Assembly: GCA_965198725.1 (NCBI GenBank)
Contig: CBDAPX010000001.1
Location: 2,790,001 to 2,854,000 of the forward strand
Reading direction: 5' to 3'
From: CBDAPX01 sp965198725
GTDB lineage: Bacteria > Pseudomonadota > Alphaproteobacteria > Rhodobacterales > Rhodobacteraceae
Length of the DNA: 64,000 nt
Shown here: positions 50,820-60,586 of the stretch, piece after piece
Layout of the letters: each line of letters opens with the position of its first letter
Position numbering within the stretch: position 1 is the first letter of the stretch
Made by a program: the position numbers and the translations under genes
Notes under the pieces: generated by a model
What the model was told of the DNA's origin: nothing
The model's database searches: none
Seen by the model: the letters and a program-made list of their open reading frames with translations, nothing else

Positions 50820-51746
50820 TTAGCTGCCAACCGGCACCGTGGACGCGCCACCATTTTCGATGGCCCAGTTTGCGTTTGTCTTGATCCCACCCAACGGGAA
50901 GAAGTGGACATTGGTGATGTTGAAATCCGGGTTCGCCGCTTTGTGCGCGGCCAAAGCCGTCACAACATCGGTTGGTTCGTAAGGCAGCAGCAGCTTGGTG
51001 ACATCCATCGCCCGCTTTTGCAGTACCTTGAGCGATGGCCCAACGCCACAAGCAATCGCAAATTTGATCAGCGTCTGAAGCTTCGCAGGGCCCGCAATCC
51101 CGATATGAACCGGAATGTCGATGCCCGCTTCTTTCAGGTTGTCGGCCCATTCGATGATGGGCTTGGCGTCAAAACAGAACTGCGTTGCCAACGCAATCTC
51201 TGCCGCTGTGCGCTCTTTGAATTTCTGTTTCCATTGAAGCGCTTCGTCGACGTTTTTCATGCTTCCGTCTGGATCAATGTCCTTGTTCCCTTCAGGGTGA
51301 CCGGCAACGTGCAGACGCTTGAACCCGGCCTTGTCGAACAGACCGCTTTCCATCAATTGCATAGAGCTTTCAAAGTCGCCATGCGGCTTGGCCACGCCAC
51401 CCGCCAACAACAACGCCTGATCGACACCTGCCTCGCCCTGATACATCGAAATCCAGTTTTCCAGCGTCGCCGCATCCTTGATGATGCGCGCCGGGAAATG
51501 GGGCATCACGGGGAACCCTTCATTGGCGATCCGTTTTGCGGTGCGCACCATGTCTTCGATCGGGGTGCCTTCGATATGAGCGATGTAGACCCGCGTGCCC
51601 GCCGGCAAAAGGTCGCGAAAGTTGTCAACCTTCTCAGCCGTTCTTGGCATGACCTCAATCGAATAGCTTTTCAGGAAAGCCTCGACATTCGGATCAATCT
51701 CTTTGTTCGAGCCGGCGTCACGTTTCTTGAAGTTCAACAGAGCCAT
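50820..51746 (-). CDS. metF: methylenetetrahydrofolate reductase
   Basis: A 308-residue FAD-dependent TIM-barrel enzyme that makes 5-methyl-THF. The AHIEGTPIEDM segment and G-V-A-K-P-H-G-D-F-E-S pattern are characteristic of this roseobacter-type MetF; it is diverged from E. coli MetF. Co-located with the pterin-binding methyltransferase that uses its product. Confidence 0.85.
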   Translation of the reverse strand: MALLNFKKRDAGSNKEIDPNVEAFLKSYSIEVMPRTAEKVDNFRDLLPAGTRVYIAHIEGTPIEDMVRTAKRIANEGFPVMPHFPARIIKDAATLENWISMYQGEAGVDQALLLAGGVAKPHGDFESSMQLMESGLFDKAGFKRLHVAGHPEGNKDIDPDGSMKNVDEALQWKQKFKERTAAEIALATQFCFDAKPIIEWADNLKEAGIDIPVHIGIAGPAKLQTLIKFAIACGVGPSLKVLQKRAMDVTKLLLPYEPTDVVTALAAHKAANPDFNITNVHFFPLGGIKTNANWAIENGGASTVPVGS

Positions 51747-51773
51747 GTCGGCCTCCTATCATCGTTACAGGCG

Positions 51774-52070
51774 TTACGCCCAACCGTCATTCGCGATCAG
51801 CGCCTTGATCCGCTCTTGATCGTATTCCGTTTCCAACCGCTGCGCTTCGGCTTCGGCCACTTCGGCGGGGTCGCCGTCACATGTGTAGGGTGCCGCTTTG
51901 CGCCATTCGGCCAGATAGGCATCGGTGTCCTTGGCATTGACCTTCATCGCGGCCCGGTCGATCGCCTGTTCGAACCGTTCTTCCAATTGCCGTTTGGCGC
52001 CACGACGGCCTTTGCCGACAATGACCTGTGCCGGGATATCTCTCCAGTAAACAATGGTGACGTCAGGCAT
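51774..52070 (-). CDS. virulence-factor-family small protein
   Basis: A 98-residue protein of the family annotated virulence factor (PF13769): YWRDIPAQVIVGKGRRGAK near the N-terminus and a Glu-rich tail. It is regularly found next to the split methionine synthase and metF genes in roseobacters, so its role is probably in one-carbon metabolism; activity unknown. First gene of the operon. Confidence 0.75.
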   Translation of the reverse strand: MPDVTIVYWRDIPAQVIVGKGRRGAKRQLEERFEQAIDRAAMKVNAKDTDAYLAEWRKAAPYTCDGDPAEVAEAEAQRLETEYDQERIKALIANDGWA

Positions 52071-52130
52071 AATTGATTCCTTGCTGGCCGTTTGCCCTAT
52101 CTATGGCAGTGCTTTGCCCACGCCACGCCG

Positions 52131-52166
52131 TTTTTCGACGAAACTGGGGCCAACTGCGACGAAAAT
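52131..52166. promoter_or_regulatory. imperfect repeat upstream of the metF operon
   Basis: TTTTCGACGAAA and GCGACGAAAATG frame a GGGGCC centre, forming a loose dyad or direct repeat ~65 bases before the operon. It may be an operator for a methionine regulator. Confidence 0.2.
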
Positions 52167-52280
52167 GCTTCCTATTCAAGCAGCGCAAAGGGCCCGACAA
52201 CATGTTTTCATTCCCGCTGACCTCTGGCCCTAGTGGAAAAAATTTCGGATAGTTGGAAAAAAGGTATCGGGCACACTGTT

Positions 52281-52997
52281 ATGTCGAATATGAGCGCGCA
52301 AACCAAACCCATCTTGCCGGCCGACCCAGATGCGTATCGCAACCGCGTTATTTCTGTCGGAGGCGATGTAAAAGTTGCTTATGCGGCCGTTCCCAAAGCA
52401 GCTTGCACCACTGTGAAGCATCTGTTGTTGCAAATGGACGACGATTTGTTGGCAGAGGTCGATCATTCTAACCCTGCGTTCAATATTCATCACATCTATC
52501 AAACACGCCGCTTTCGACCGCGCATGTGGCTGGATTACAAAGATTATTTCACGCTCACGGTTCTGCGCGATCCCTTGGCGCGTTTGTTGTCGGTGTACAC
52601 CAACAGAGTGGTATCTCTCAAAGACCTTGAAAGCGCTTGGAAGCTTCGGCGGCAAAGGCCCGATTTGCCGACTATGCCCGATCCTGATTTCTTTTTTCAG
52701 AACCTGGATACCTATGTTGAGGTTGCATCCAGCATCAAACATCACGCGTTGCCGTGCCGCCTTTTCACCGGCCCCAATCTGTCCTTTTACTCTAAAGTGT
52801 ACCGTGTCGAAGATGTAAACCAATTGACCCTCGATCTAGAGACACAAACCGGTCGCAGACTTGACCGCGAAAAACGCAATTCGAGCCAGCAAAAACTGAT
52901 ATTGGACGACCTGCAACCACAGACAGTGTCGAAAATAGGTGCACGATTGCAGAGCCAATATGAAGATGTCGCAGGATACTACGAGAACCCGTTCTAG
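52281..52997 (+). CDS. sulfotransferase-family protein
   Basis: A ~238-residue protein with a 5'-PSB-like loop VPKAACTTVKHLL (about 36-48) and 3'-PB-like VLRDPLARLLSVYTN (about 93-107), the PAPS-binding motifs of carbohydrate sulfotransferases (family 2). No signal peptide or membrane anchor. It probably sulfates a cell-surface sugar or lipid. ATG 52281 is one of several starts (GTG 52233, ATG 52290). Confidence 0.7.
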   Translation: MSNMSAQTKPILPADPDAYRNRVISVGGDVKVAYAAVPKAACTTVKHLLLQMDDDLLAEVDHSNPAFNIHHIYQTRRFRPRMWLDYKDYFTLTVLRDPLARLLSVYTNRVVSLKDLESAWKLRRQRPDLPTMPDPDFFFQNLDTYVEVASSIKHHALPCRLFTGPNLSFYSKVYRVEDVNQLTLDLETQTGRRLDREKRNSSQQKLILDDLQPQTVSKIGARLQSQYEDVAGYYENPF

Positions 52998-53076
52998 CGA
53001 TCGGGTTTTGAGCGCTTGCGCCTTGGCAAAATTGCTCCTAGTTTGGGGATAACTTAGCATATGAAGGGCGTGACAC

Positions 53077-54189
53077 ATGGCGCCCAAGCGTCCAAAGGGT
53101 GCGGGCGCGTTCCCGAAACCGGTTGAAAGCCCTGTACCTAAACCGCCCGATTCATCCGAGCTTTATGCCGCGTTGGATCTGGGCACACACAGTTGTCGCA
53201 TGCTCATTGCCCAACCCAAGGGCAGTGGGTTCCATGTTGTTGACAGCTTCTCTAAATCCGTTCAGCTGGGTTCTGGTCTGGAACGAACCGGTCGGCTGTC
53301 GCGGTCGTCGATGCAACGGACCATTCAGGCCCTGCGTATCTGTCAGCAGAAACTCCGCCGTAACAAAGTGAACCGGATGCGCCTTGTCGCAACCGAAGCC
53401 TGCCGGCGCGCCAAGAACGCCAAGGATTTCATCCATCAGGTGCGTCGTGAAACAGGTTTGAACCTTGAGATTATCCAGCCCGAGGAAGAAGCCCGGCTGG
53501 CCGTCGTATCCTGCGCCCCCTTGGTAAGCACCAAAACCGAACAGCTTTTGGTCGTTGATATTGGTGGCGGCTCCACGGAATTGGTCTGGATCGATATCAG
53601 CTCGGTCCCACACCGAGACCGGCCGAAGGCCATCATGCGTCTGCACGCGGGATTCCACCCGCCGGAAAGCCCCTTTCCCGCCGCAAAGGTGGTGGACTGG
53701 ATCAGCGTGCCCTTGGGCGTGGCAACCCTGCGCGACCAGTTCAATGATGTTGAAGACGACTCCGCGCGCTTTGCTTTGATGAGTTGGTTTTTCGAGGAAA
53801 ACCTGGCCGAATTTGCCCCCTATAAGGACATCCAGAAACGCGAGGGATTTCAGATCGTTGGCACCTCCGGCACCGTAACGACGGTCGCGGCAAGCCATCT
53901 GGGGTTGAAACGCTACGACCGCACCAAGGTTGATGGACTGCGCATGACGTCGGACCAGATCGACAAGGTGATCAATTCCTATCTTCAATTGGGGCCAACC
54001 GGTCGCCGCCGCGATCCACGCATCGGTGAGGATCGGCAAGCTCTGATCATGTCCGGAAGCGCAATTCTGCAAGCTTTGCTTCGGTCCTGGCCTACGGATC
54101 GGCTGTCGGTTGCGGATCGCGGCCTACGCGAAGGTCTGTTATACGCTCAGATGAGCGCGCATGGCGTTCTGGAGGATGGTCCGTTTTAA
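53077..54189 (+). CDS. Ppx/GppA-family phosphatase
   Basis: A 370-residue exopolyphosphatase / guanosine pentaphosphate phosphatase-like protein. LDLGTHSCRMLI (about 33-44) and VVDIGGGSTELVW (about 158-170) are the ASKHA nucleotide-phosphate loops. Catalytic Glu lies in the EEARLAV region. It may degrade polyphosphate or pppGpp. It is followed by rlmE, a typical pairing in roseobacters. Confidence 0.88.
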   Translation: MAPKRPKGAGAFPKPVESPVPKPPDSSELYAALDLGTHSCRMLIAQPKGSGFHVVDSFSKSVQLGSGLERTGRLSRSSMQRTIQALRICQQKLRRNKVNRMRLVATEACRRAKNAKDFIHQVRRETGLNLEIIQPEEEARLAVVSCAPLVSTKTEQLLVVDIGGGSTELVWIDISSVPHRDRPKAIMRLHAGFHPPESPFPAAKVVDWISVPLGVATLRDQFNDVEDDSARFALMSWFFEENLAEFAPYKDIQKREGFQIVGTSGTVTTVAASHLGLKRYDRTKVDGLRMTSDQIDKVINSYLQLGPTGRRRDPRIGEDRQALIMSGSAILQALLRSWPTDRLSVADRGLREGLLYAQMSAHGVLEDGPF

Positions 54190-54257
54190 GGGCGCCTCTT
54201 GCGCTCTGGAATTGGGGTCTATAGGCACCGGCATTCTGGTTTACGGGGATCGTACAG

Positions 54258-54959
54258 ATGACAAAACCGACGTCAGGACGCGGACAGCGGGATCTCAAAG
54301 TCAAGGTCAAGACGGCCCGCGGGCGCAAGCTGAGCTCGACGCGTTGGCTGCAACGACAGCTCAACGATCCTTACGTCAAACGCGCCCAAACCGAAGGCTA
54401 TCGCGGACGTGCCGCGTTCAAAATCCTTGAATTGGATGACAAGTTCCGCTTCCTCGTGCCCGGTGCGCGGGTTGTGGACCTTGGTTGCGCGCCCGGTGGG
54501 TGGTTGCAGGTGGCGGTCAAGCGCGTGAATGCGCTTAACGAAAAGTCAGGTAAGGCGGTTGGCACCGTTCTGGGCGTTGACCTGCAAGAAGTCGAACCAG
54601 TGGCTGGTGCCGAGATTTACCAGTTGGACTTCATGGAAGATGACGCCGATATTAAAGTCAAAGAGTGGCTGAACGGGCGCGCGGATGTCGTGATGTCAGA
54701 TATGGCAGCCGCCTCGTCCGGACACAAACAGACCGATCATTTACGGATCATCTCGCTGTGTGAAGCGGCAGCATATTTCGCGTTCGACGTATTGGAAGAC
54801 GGCGGCACCTTTGTTGCCAAGGTTCTGGCCGGCGGTGCCGAGGGTGATCTGCAGAAACTCTTGAAGCAAAAGTTTCAAAAGGTCGCCAATGTGAAACCGC
54901 CGTCATCGCGCGCGGACAGCTCCGAGAAATTTGTCGTAGCGACTGGGTTTCGCGGTTAA
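54258..54959 (+). CDS. rlmE: 23S rRNA 2'-O-methyltransferase RlmE
   Basis: A 233-residue FtsJ-type enzyme that methylates U2552 of 23S rRNA. VVDLGCAPGGWLQVA (SAM motif) and the K-D-K-E tetrad residues (K of YVKRAQTEGYRGRAAFK, D of VMSDMA, K of AKVLAGGAEG, E of SSEKF) are present. N-terminal ~40 residues are basic. Its stop overlaps the small convergent ORF by 4 bases. Confidence 0.93.
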   Translation: MTKPTSGRGQRDLKVKVKTARGRKLSSTRWLQRQLNDPYVKRAQTEGYRGRAAFKILELDDKFRFLVPGARVVDLGCAPGGWLQVAVKRVNALNEKSGKAVGTVLGVDLQEVEPVAGAEIYQLDFMEDDADIKVKEWLNGRADVVMSDMAAASSGHKQTDHLRIISLCEAAAYFAFDVLEDGGTFVAKVLAGGAEGDLQKLLKQKFQKVANVKPPSSRADSSEKFVVATGFRG

Positions 54960-55150
54960 TCAAAGCTTTTTTGTTTTGAACCGGCAGAAAACGATTTCGC
55001 AGCTACCGATTTCAAAACAGTAATATCATCTGTTTCAACACGCAGCTCTGGGTGCGTCTTTGCGCGGGCCAGCGCGATATCGGTCATATTCTGTTGTCGC
55101 AACAGCTCAAACAGCTGCGCGCGACGATCAATTTTGTCACTTTTCTTCAT
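54956..55150 (-). CDS. 64-residue hypothetical protein
   Basis: A small protein convergent with rlmE. Lys-rich N-terminus, a helical part with L-F-E-L-L-R-Q-Q-N-M and a Ser/Lys-rich tail. ATG 55150 is preferred over an upstream in-frame ATG at 55204 because it follows GGTT and fits a small soluble protein. No family recognised. Confidence 0.45.
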   Translation of the reverse strand: MKKSDKIDRRAQLFELLRQQNMTDIALARAKTHPELRVETDDITVLKSVAAKSFSAGSKQKSFD

Positions 55151-55308
55151 ATCCGAACCTAAAATTCTATTATTTTTTTTGTTCCGGACAGACGCCTTAA
55201 TCAAGTATTACAAAACGCCCCCCGGCGCCTTAAGGCTAAACCGGTCGGGAGATTACAGGCCAGACTAAAAATCTCATTTAGAACGGGCACGGTAATTCTG
55301 CGGCTAAA

Positions 55309-57231
55309 TCATTGGAACTGTGCTGCAATAGCGTTCAAAGAAGGGTCATCTGGCAAAACATCCAATGCTTCTTCCAACACCAAACGCGCCGAATCATTGC
55401 CGTCAATCGCTGCGGCAAGTCGGATAAGCATATCCCACGCTTCGACGCGTTGAGGGTCCATGGACACTACTTGTCGAAACGCGTCCCGCGCGGCACCAAA
55501 ATTCCGTAGCGTCAACGCCGTACCACCCAAAACCAGATGTGTTTCGGGAAAGTCCAAGCGATTGGTGATCGTCGTGCGCCACTCAGTCATGGCACGCGCC
55601 AATATGGCCGCACTGCTGGCCCCCAACGATTGCGGCGATATGTCGAGCATTTGCTTGGCCGCTTCAACCCGCACATTTCGCATCGGATCGGTCAAAAGCG
55701 GGCGCATGGCCCGCATACGTTGTTCAGGTGCCAATGGCCGGAGCAATGGCGCCAGATTGGCCCGGACCAGCGGGTCAGGATCGCGCCGCAAATCAACCAA
55801 CTGTTCAATAGCATCGACAGTCACAGCGGGTCGCAATAGGTACAATGCCGTGGCGCGCACAATGCCAGGGTTTTCGGCGTTCAGGGCCAAATCGATCAGG
55901 CTGCCCGCGGCGGCAATCGGTTCGATTTGTGCGGCATGTAAGACCTGACCAAAGTGCGCCCCCCTGTTCGGGGAGTTCGGAAACCATTCAACAACCTGAT
56001 CAGCAGCCCAGTCTGGGCTTCGATCGGTGTGGCAATCGGAACAGGCGTTGGGTGTCCCTAATTCAACGGAAAGATCCGGGCGCGGTATCCGGAAACTGTG
56101 ATCCCGACGGCCATCGATGCCCATGTAATTCCGTTCGATCATGTGACAGCTTTTGCACTGTGCTCCTTCAGACCCCTCTGGATGATGGGTGTGCGAAACA
56201 TCGTCATAGACGGTAAGGCGCAGTGACGGAAAACGCGCGTTCCCGGCCGGGGAATGGCATTGGGTGCAAAGGCTGTTGTCGCCGGCGATCACCTGTGCAG
56301 CGTGGGGTTCATGACAATCCCCGCATGTGACGCCTTTGCTGTACATCTTGGACTGCAAGAATGAGCCATAGACATACACCTCGTCCAAAATCTGCCCATC
56401 AGCGTGGTAAAGCCCCGGTCGCAGCACAGCGAGATTATAGACGTCGTGATACGGGGTGCCCGGCAACGGATTGCCATCGCCCAAAACGTCACGCCGTGAA
56501 TGACACCCGGCGCACTGGGCGGCGTCCTGATCCGGCATATTCAACCGATCCGTAAAGCCGTATGGCGTCAGGCCCGCAGCCAGCTGCGGTGACTTACCAC
56601 TCACCAGTTCGAGGTGGAGAGACCCCGGTCCGTGACAGGCTTCGTAACCGACGCCCTTTTCGGTCATCTCGGGCGCATGTGTTTGCGTTTGTACGTCATA
56701 GTTCCTGGAATAATCCGTAGCGTGGCACTCGGCACAGCGTGCGTTCCAGTTTTTATAGGGACCGGACCAATGCAACCCGTCATCTGGCGGCAAATTCTGA
56801 TCGGGGTAAAGATGATACCACTCTTCCTCTTGCCGGTCCCAAACAACGTCAAAGCTTTGCAGACCGCCCTCTTCTGTCTCTAACAGATATTGCTGCAACG
56901 GTTCGATGCCGACGACTGAATGAATGCCATAGTCGCGCACTGCCCCATCAGCTTCGGTAATCCGCACCGATGCATCACCGTTTGACGTCGAAAAAGCATA
57001 GGCCACACCGTCATGCTCAAACATGCGGTCTGAGAAATCCGCCTTGATGTTGTCAGGTGTTGCTTCGGTCCAGGCCAGCGCGTGATGAGAGTTCTGCCAC
57101 AGAGCGTATTCTTCTTCATGGCAATCCGCACAGGTGCTGGACCCAACGAACTCTGCATCGCCCGATTGCGCGTATGCGGCCTGCGCAAACACCCAAAGCC
57201 CGAGACAAAACAGTCCAAATATGCGCGTCAA
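55309..57231 (-). CDS. periplasmic multiheme c-type cytochrome with HEAT/TPR-like tail
   Basis: A 640-residue exported protein (signal peptide 1-21). Intact CxxCH heme sites start at C34, C166, C240, C303, C322, C359 and C397. An eighth site is degenerate: Y196-E-A-C-H, where the family has Cys at 196. The C-terminal half (about 430-640) forms HEAT- and TPR-like helical repeats. Such proteins transfer electrons in the periplasm, but the donor and acceptor are unknown. The lost Cys should weaken or remove one heme. It has no operon partner. Confidence 0.88.
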   Translation of the reverse strand: MTRIFGLFCLGLWVFAQAAYAQSGDAEFVGSSTCADCHEEEYALWQNSHHALAWTEATPDNIKADFSDRMFEHDGVAYAFSTSNGDASVRITEADGAVRDYGIHSVVGIEPLQQYLLETEEGGLQSFDVVWDRQEEEWYHLYPDQNLPPDDGLHWSGPYKNWNARCAECHATDYSRNYDVQTQTHAPEMTEKGVGYEACHGPGSLHLELVSGKSPQLAAGLTPYGFTDRLNMPDQDAAQCAGCHSRRDVLGDGNPLPGTPYHDVYNLAVLRPGLYHADGQILDEVYVYGSFLQSKMYSKGVTCGDCHEPHAAQVIAGDNSLCTQCHSPAGNARFPSLRLTVYDDVSHTHHPEGSEGAQCKSCHMIERNYMGIDGRRDHSFRIPRPDLSVELGTPNACSDCHTDRSPDWAADQVVEWFPNSPNRGAHFGQVLHAAQIEPIAAAGSLIDLALNAENPGIVRATALYLLRPAVTVDAIEQLVDLRRDPDPLVRANLAPLLRPLAPEQRMRAMRPLLTDPMRNVRVEAAKQMLDISPQSLGASSAAILARAMTEWRTTITNRLDFPETHLVLGGTALTLRNFGAARDAFRQVVSMDPQRVEAWDMLIRLAAAIDGNDSARLVLEEALDVLPDDPSLNAIAAQFQ

Positions 57232-57408
57232 CCGCAGTCTCCGTGTTGGGCCGTCCCATGGGCAGGCTGGCTTTGAATGCTACCTGCGACTGAAACACAC
57301 CGTTGCCGTCGTAGACAAGCCATAACAGCTTGGTCAATGTGACACGGCACAGAGGGGATGAGCCTATAGGCCTGCGTCGAAAGCAACCCGAAGAAACGTG
57401 ATAACATT

Positions 57409-58551
57409 TTGAAAAGGTTAGAACCGGATTTGTTGCCCAAACCACTTTTCATCGGGTCCGAGATATACCGGGGGTCCACATATGGGCGCGTCCACCCACT
57501 GGCCATTCCGCGTGTGCCAACAGTCATTGATCTTGGCCGTGCGCTGGGCTGGTTGCCACAAGATCAGTATCGCAACAGTCCGGTGGCCAAGCCCAAAGCG
57601 TTGACGCAATTTCACACCCAACGCTATGTCGCGGCTTTGCAAGAGGCAGAACAAACCCAGTTCGTCGACGCGGACATCCGGACGCGGAATGGGTTGGGTA
57701 CGCTGTCGAACCCGGTCTTTTCGGAAATGTATAAACGGCCCGCAACGGCGGCTGGCGGGTCGATGTTGGGTGCTGAATTTATTGCGCAAGGCGGCTACGT
57801 TTATAATCCCGGGGGTGGCACCCATCACGGGCTGCCGGACCGGGCATCGGGTTTCTGTTATCTCAACGATCCGGTCATCGCGATCCTGACATTGAAGCGG
57901 CTTGGACTTGATCGGATCGTTTATGTCGATATCGACGCGCATCATTGTGACGGGGTCGAGGCCGCTTTTCCCGGGGCCGATTGGGTTCGGCTGATATCTG
58001 TCCACGAACAAAACCGCTGGCCGTTCACCGGTGCCGTTGGGGATGACGCACAAGGCACGGCCTGGAACATCCCGGTGCCGAAGGGCTTCAATGATACCGA
58101 GTATGACTACATCCTAAACGAGATCATTTTGCCCGCTGTATCCTCCTTTCGCCCCGATGCGATCGTCTTGCAATGCGGGGCGGATGCGGTCACCGAAGAT
58201 CCCTTGTCGCGCTTGACCCTTTCAAACACCTGTCATTGGTACACGGTTACCGCGCTCAAAAGCATGACCGACCGTCTTCTTGTTCTGGGTGGTGGTGGGT
58301 ACAACCCTTGGTCGGTTGCGCGATTGTGGACGGGTGTGTGGGCGACATTGAATGGCCACGACATTCCGGACCGTCTGCCGCCGGCGGCAGAGGCTGTTCT
58401 TCGACAACTGACATGGAACCGCAGCGCCGGGAAAAACCCGCCTGATCATTGGTTTACCACGCTGTCGGACGCGCCGCGCCATGGGCAACTCAGACCAGAC
58501 ATCAAAGACGTGGTCGCCGTCTTGCGCGCGCGACTGAACGCCTCCCTGTAA
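57409..58551 (+). CDS. histone-deacetylase-like amidohydrolase (AcuC type)
   Basis: A 380-residue zinc amidohydrolase. NPGGGTHHGLPDRASGFCYLND (the catalytic His pair), VDIDAHHCDGV (metal ligands) and the G-G-G-G-Y-N active-site end are intact. It removes acyl groups from proteins or polyamines. The start is unclear: the upstream frame holds no ATG or GTG, and TTG 57409 is the best option (next TTG 57430), with no strong ribosome site. An original ATG may have been lost. Confidence 0.8.
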   Translation: MKRLEPDLLPKPLFIGSEIYRGSTYGRVHPLAIPRVPTVIDLGRALGWLPQDQYRNSPVAKPKALTQFHTQRYVAALQEAEQTQFVDADIRTRNGLGTLSNPVFSEMYKRPATAAGGSMLGAEFIAQGGYVYNPGGGTHHGLPDRASGFCYLNDPVIAILTLKRLGLDRIVYVDIDAHHCDGVEAAFPGADWVRLISVHEQNRWPFTGAVGDDAQGTAWNIPVPKGFNDTEYDYILNEIILPAVSSFRPDAIVLQCGADAVTEDPLSRLTLSNTCHWYTVTALKSMTDRLLVLGGGGYNPWSVARLWTGVWATLNGHDIPDRLPPAAEAVLRQLTWNRSAGKNPPDHWFTTLSDAPRHGQLRPDIKDVVAVLRARLNASL

Positions 58552-58634
58552 TACGTTTTTGCCGAAGTTTTAATTGAACGGAACCCGTTTAAAGTGACAG
58601 TGTGGGCCCACCCATAATTGATTTTTGGAACGTT

Positions 58635-59628
58635 ATGACTGCTCGAGACGCCATCAATGACCTTCGCGAACGCATGTCCAAATCGATCATTGGACAAACT
58701 GCTGTTATTGAGCGGCTCGTGATCGGGTTGCTCGCCAATGGTAACCTTTTGATCGAAGGTCTGCCGGGCTTGGCCAAGACACGCGCGGTCAAGGCGATGG
58801 CCAAAAACCTTGAGGCCAAGTTCAGCCGGATACAGTTCACACCAGACTTGCTCCCGTCTGACGTGACCGGCACGGATGTTTACGTTCAGACCGAAACGGG
58901 CGGCATCTTTCGCTTCGAACCCGGTCCCATCTTTGCCAACATCGTTTTGGCCGATGAGATCAACCGGGCCCCGGCCAAGGTGCAATCCGCCTTGCTGGAA
59001 GCGATGGAAGAGCGTCAGGTGACGGTTGGTGGTAAGACCCATGCGGATGGAGCCGTTGTTTATCGTTCTGGCCACGCAGAACCCCGTGGAACAAGAAGGC
59101 ACCTATCCCCTGCCCGAGGCACAGATGGACCGGTTCCTGATGCATGTGAACATCACCTACCCGCCCATCGAAGATGAGGTGAAGGTGATCCAATTGGTCC
59201 GCGGTGAAGAGATCGCCGCGCAGTCAGCAGCGCAAGAGGATAAACCAGCCAAAGAGGTCGCGGCCCCTATCCCGCAATCTGCCGTGTTTGAAGCACGGGC
59301 GGAGGTGTCGGGCATTCACGTCTCGGACGCGATGGAACGGTACATGGCGGATATCGTTTATGCGACACGAACACCGGACCGGCTGAGCGATGATCTCGCC
59401 CGGTGGATCGATGTCGGCGTCAGCCCCTGTGCCTCTTTGGCGCTGGACAAATGCGGGCGTTCCAATGCCTGGCTGGAAGGTCGGGATTATGTGGACCCTC
59501 TGGACGTTCGCGCGATCGCGGCGGATGTTTTACGCCATCGCATGACCCTCAGCTACGAAGCGCAGGCCGACGGCAAGACGGCAGATGATATAACCGATCT
59601 GATCCTGTCGCTTGTGGCACTGCCGTGA
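58635..59628 (+). pseudogene. moxR: MoxR-family AAA+ ATPase, frameshifted
   Basis: Residues up to about 138 from ATG 58635 form a normal MoxR N-terminal half with Walker A EGLPGLAKT and Walker B LADEINRA. At 59045-59046 one extra G (GCGGATGGAG for GCGATGGAG) shifts the frame. The downstream half continues from there in another frame with ATQNPVEQEGTYPLPEAQMDRF sensor region and a helical lid ending at 59628. Restoring one base would give a ~330-residue protein. As it stands the ATPase cannot be made whole. It is the first gene of the bat operon. Confidence 0.85.
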
Positions 59629-59635
59629 GGCAATC

Positions 59636-60586
59636 ATGGACGCGCCCCGCCCTTTGCCATCCGATGACCCCAGAATTTACGTTTCCACGCGGCAGCTGAA
59701 CGGCTTGGCCACGCTGGCCCGCAAGCTGACCTTGCTACCACGGTTCAATCCGAATTCTGCGCTCAATGGTCGGCATGCGTCGCGGTTGCGCGGATGCGGG
59801 CTGAATTTCGAAGAGCTGCGGAATTACTTGCCCGGCGACGATATTCGCGCTTTGGACTGGAAGGTGACGGCGCGCACGGGCACCCCTTATGTCCGTGTCT
59901 ATTCCGAAGAGCGAGAGCGACCTGTCTGGATCATCGTGGACCAGCGCATCGCGATGTTCTTTGGCACCATGGAATACATGAAATCGGTTGTCGCGGCAGA
60001 AGCCGCTGCCATTCTGGCGCATTGCGTCATTCAACAAGGTGACCGCCCCGGCGGGCTGGTTTTCAATGACCAGAACCTGTCAGAGCATCGCCCGCTCCGC
60101 CGGCAAAAGGCTCTGTTTCAGTTCCTGTCAGCCATCAGTGCCGCCAATGGTCGGTTGTCCGCCAATATGCCGGATGATTCGCCGGACATGCTGAACGCGG
60201 TTCTGAAATCCGTTCAACGCATGGCGCAAAGCGGGGGAACAGTGATCATCCTTTCGGATTTCGATGGGCTGGATACTGCATCCGAGCACATCCTTGGTCA
60301 GTTGGTGCGCAAAAACGATCTGATCCTGTGCAATGTGTCAGACCCTGCTGCCAAAGAAATTCCTGCCGGTGCTGCGATCGCGGTATCCGATGGGCGACTG
60401 CAAGCAGAGTTGGATTTTCGGTCAGCCGCCATTCGCCGCAAAGTGCAAAATGCTACCGAAAACCGACAGAGCAAGTTGCAATCATGGTGCGACCGGCACG
60501 GAACGTCCCTTTTGCAACTCAACACAAAACAACCCGCGGCCGATCAGTTACTGGCGGCCTTTGGCCAGACCATGAGGGTGGTATGA
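59636..60586 (+). CDS. DUF58 protein of the Bat operon
   Basis: A 316-residue protein with the DUF58 core motif R-A-L-D-W-K-V-T-A-R-T-G-T-P-Y-V and a VWA-like fold afterwards. DUF58 proteins work with MoxR ATPases as possible chaperones or adapter proteins. ATG 59636 follows the moxR end by 7 bases; its stop overlaps the next start. Confidence 0.82.
   Translation: MDAPRPLPSDDPRIYVSTRQLNGLATLARKLTLLPRFNPNSALNGRHASRLRGCGLNFEELRNYLPGDDIRALDWKVTARTGTPYVRVYSEERERPVWIIVDQRIAMFFGTMEYMKSVVAAEAAAILAHCVIQQGDRPGGLVFNDQNLSEHRPLRRQKALFQFLSAISAANGRLSANMPDDSPDMLNAVLKSVQRMAQSGGTVIILSDFDGLDTASEHILGQLVRKNDLILCNVSDPAAKEIPAGAAIAVSDGRLQAELDFRSAAIRRKVQNATENRQSKLQSWCDRHGTSLLQLNTKQPAADQLLAAFGQTMRVV

Noticed and set aside
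50544..52076. 510-codon plus-strand frame
   Set aside because: Antisense of the metF operon genes, which have clear motifs.
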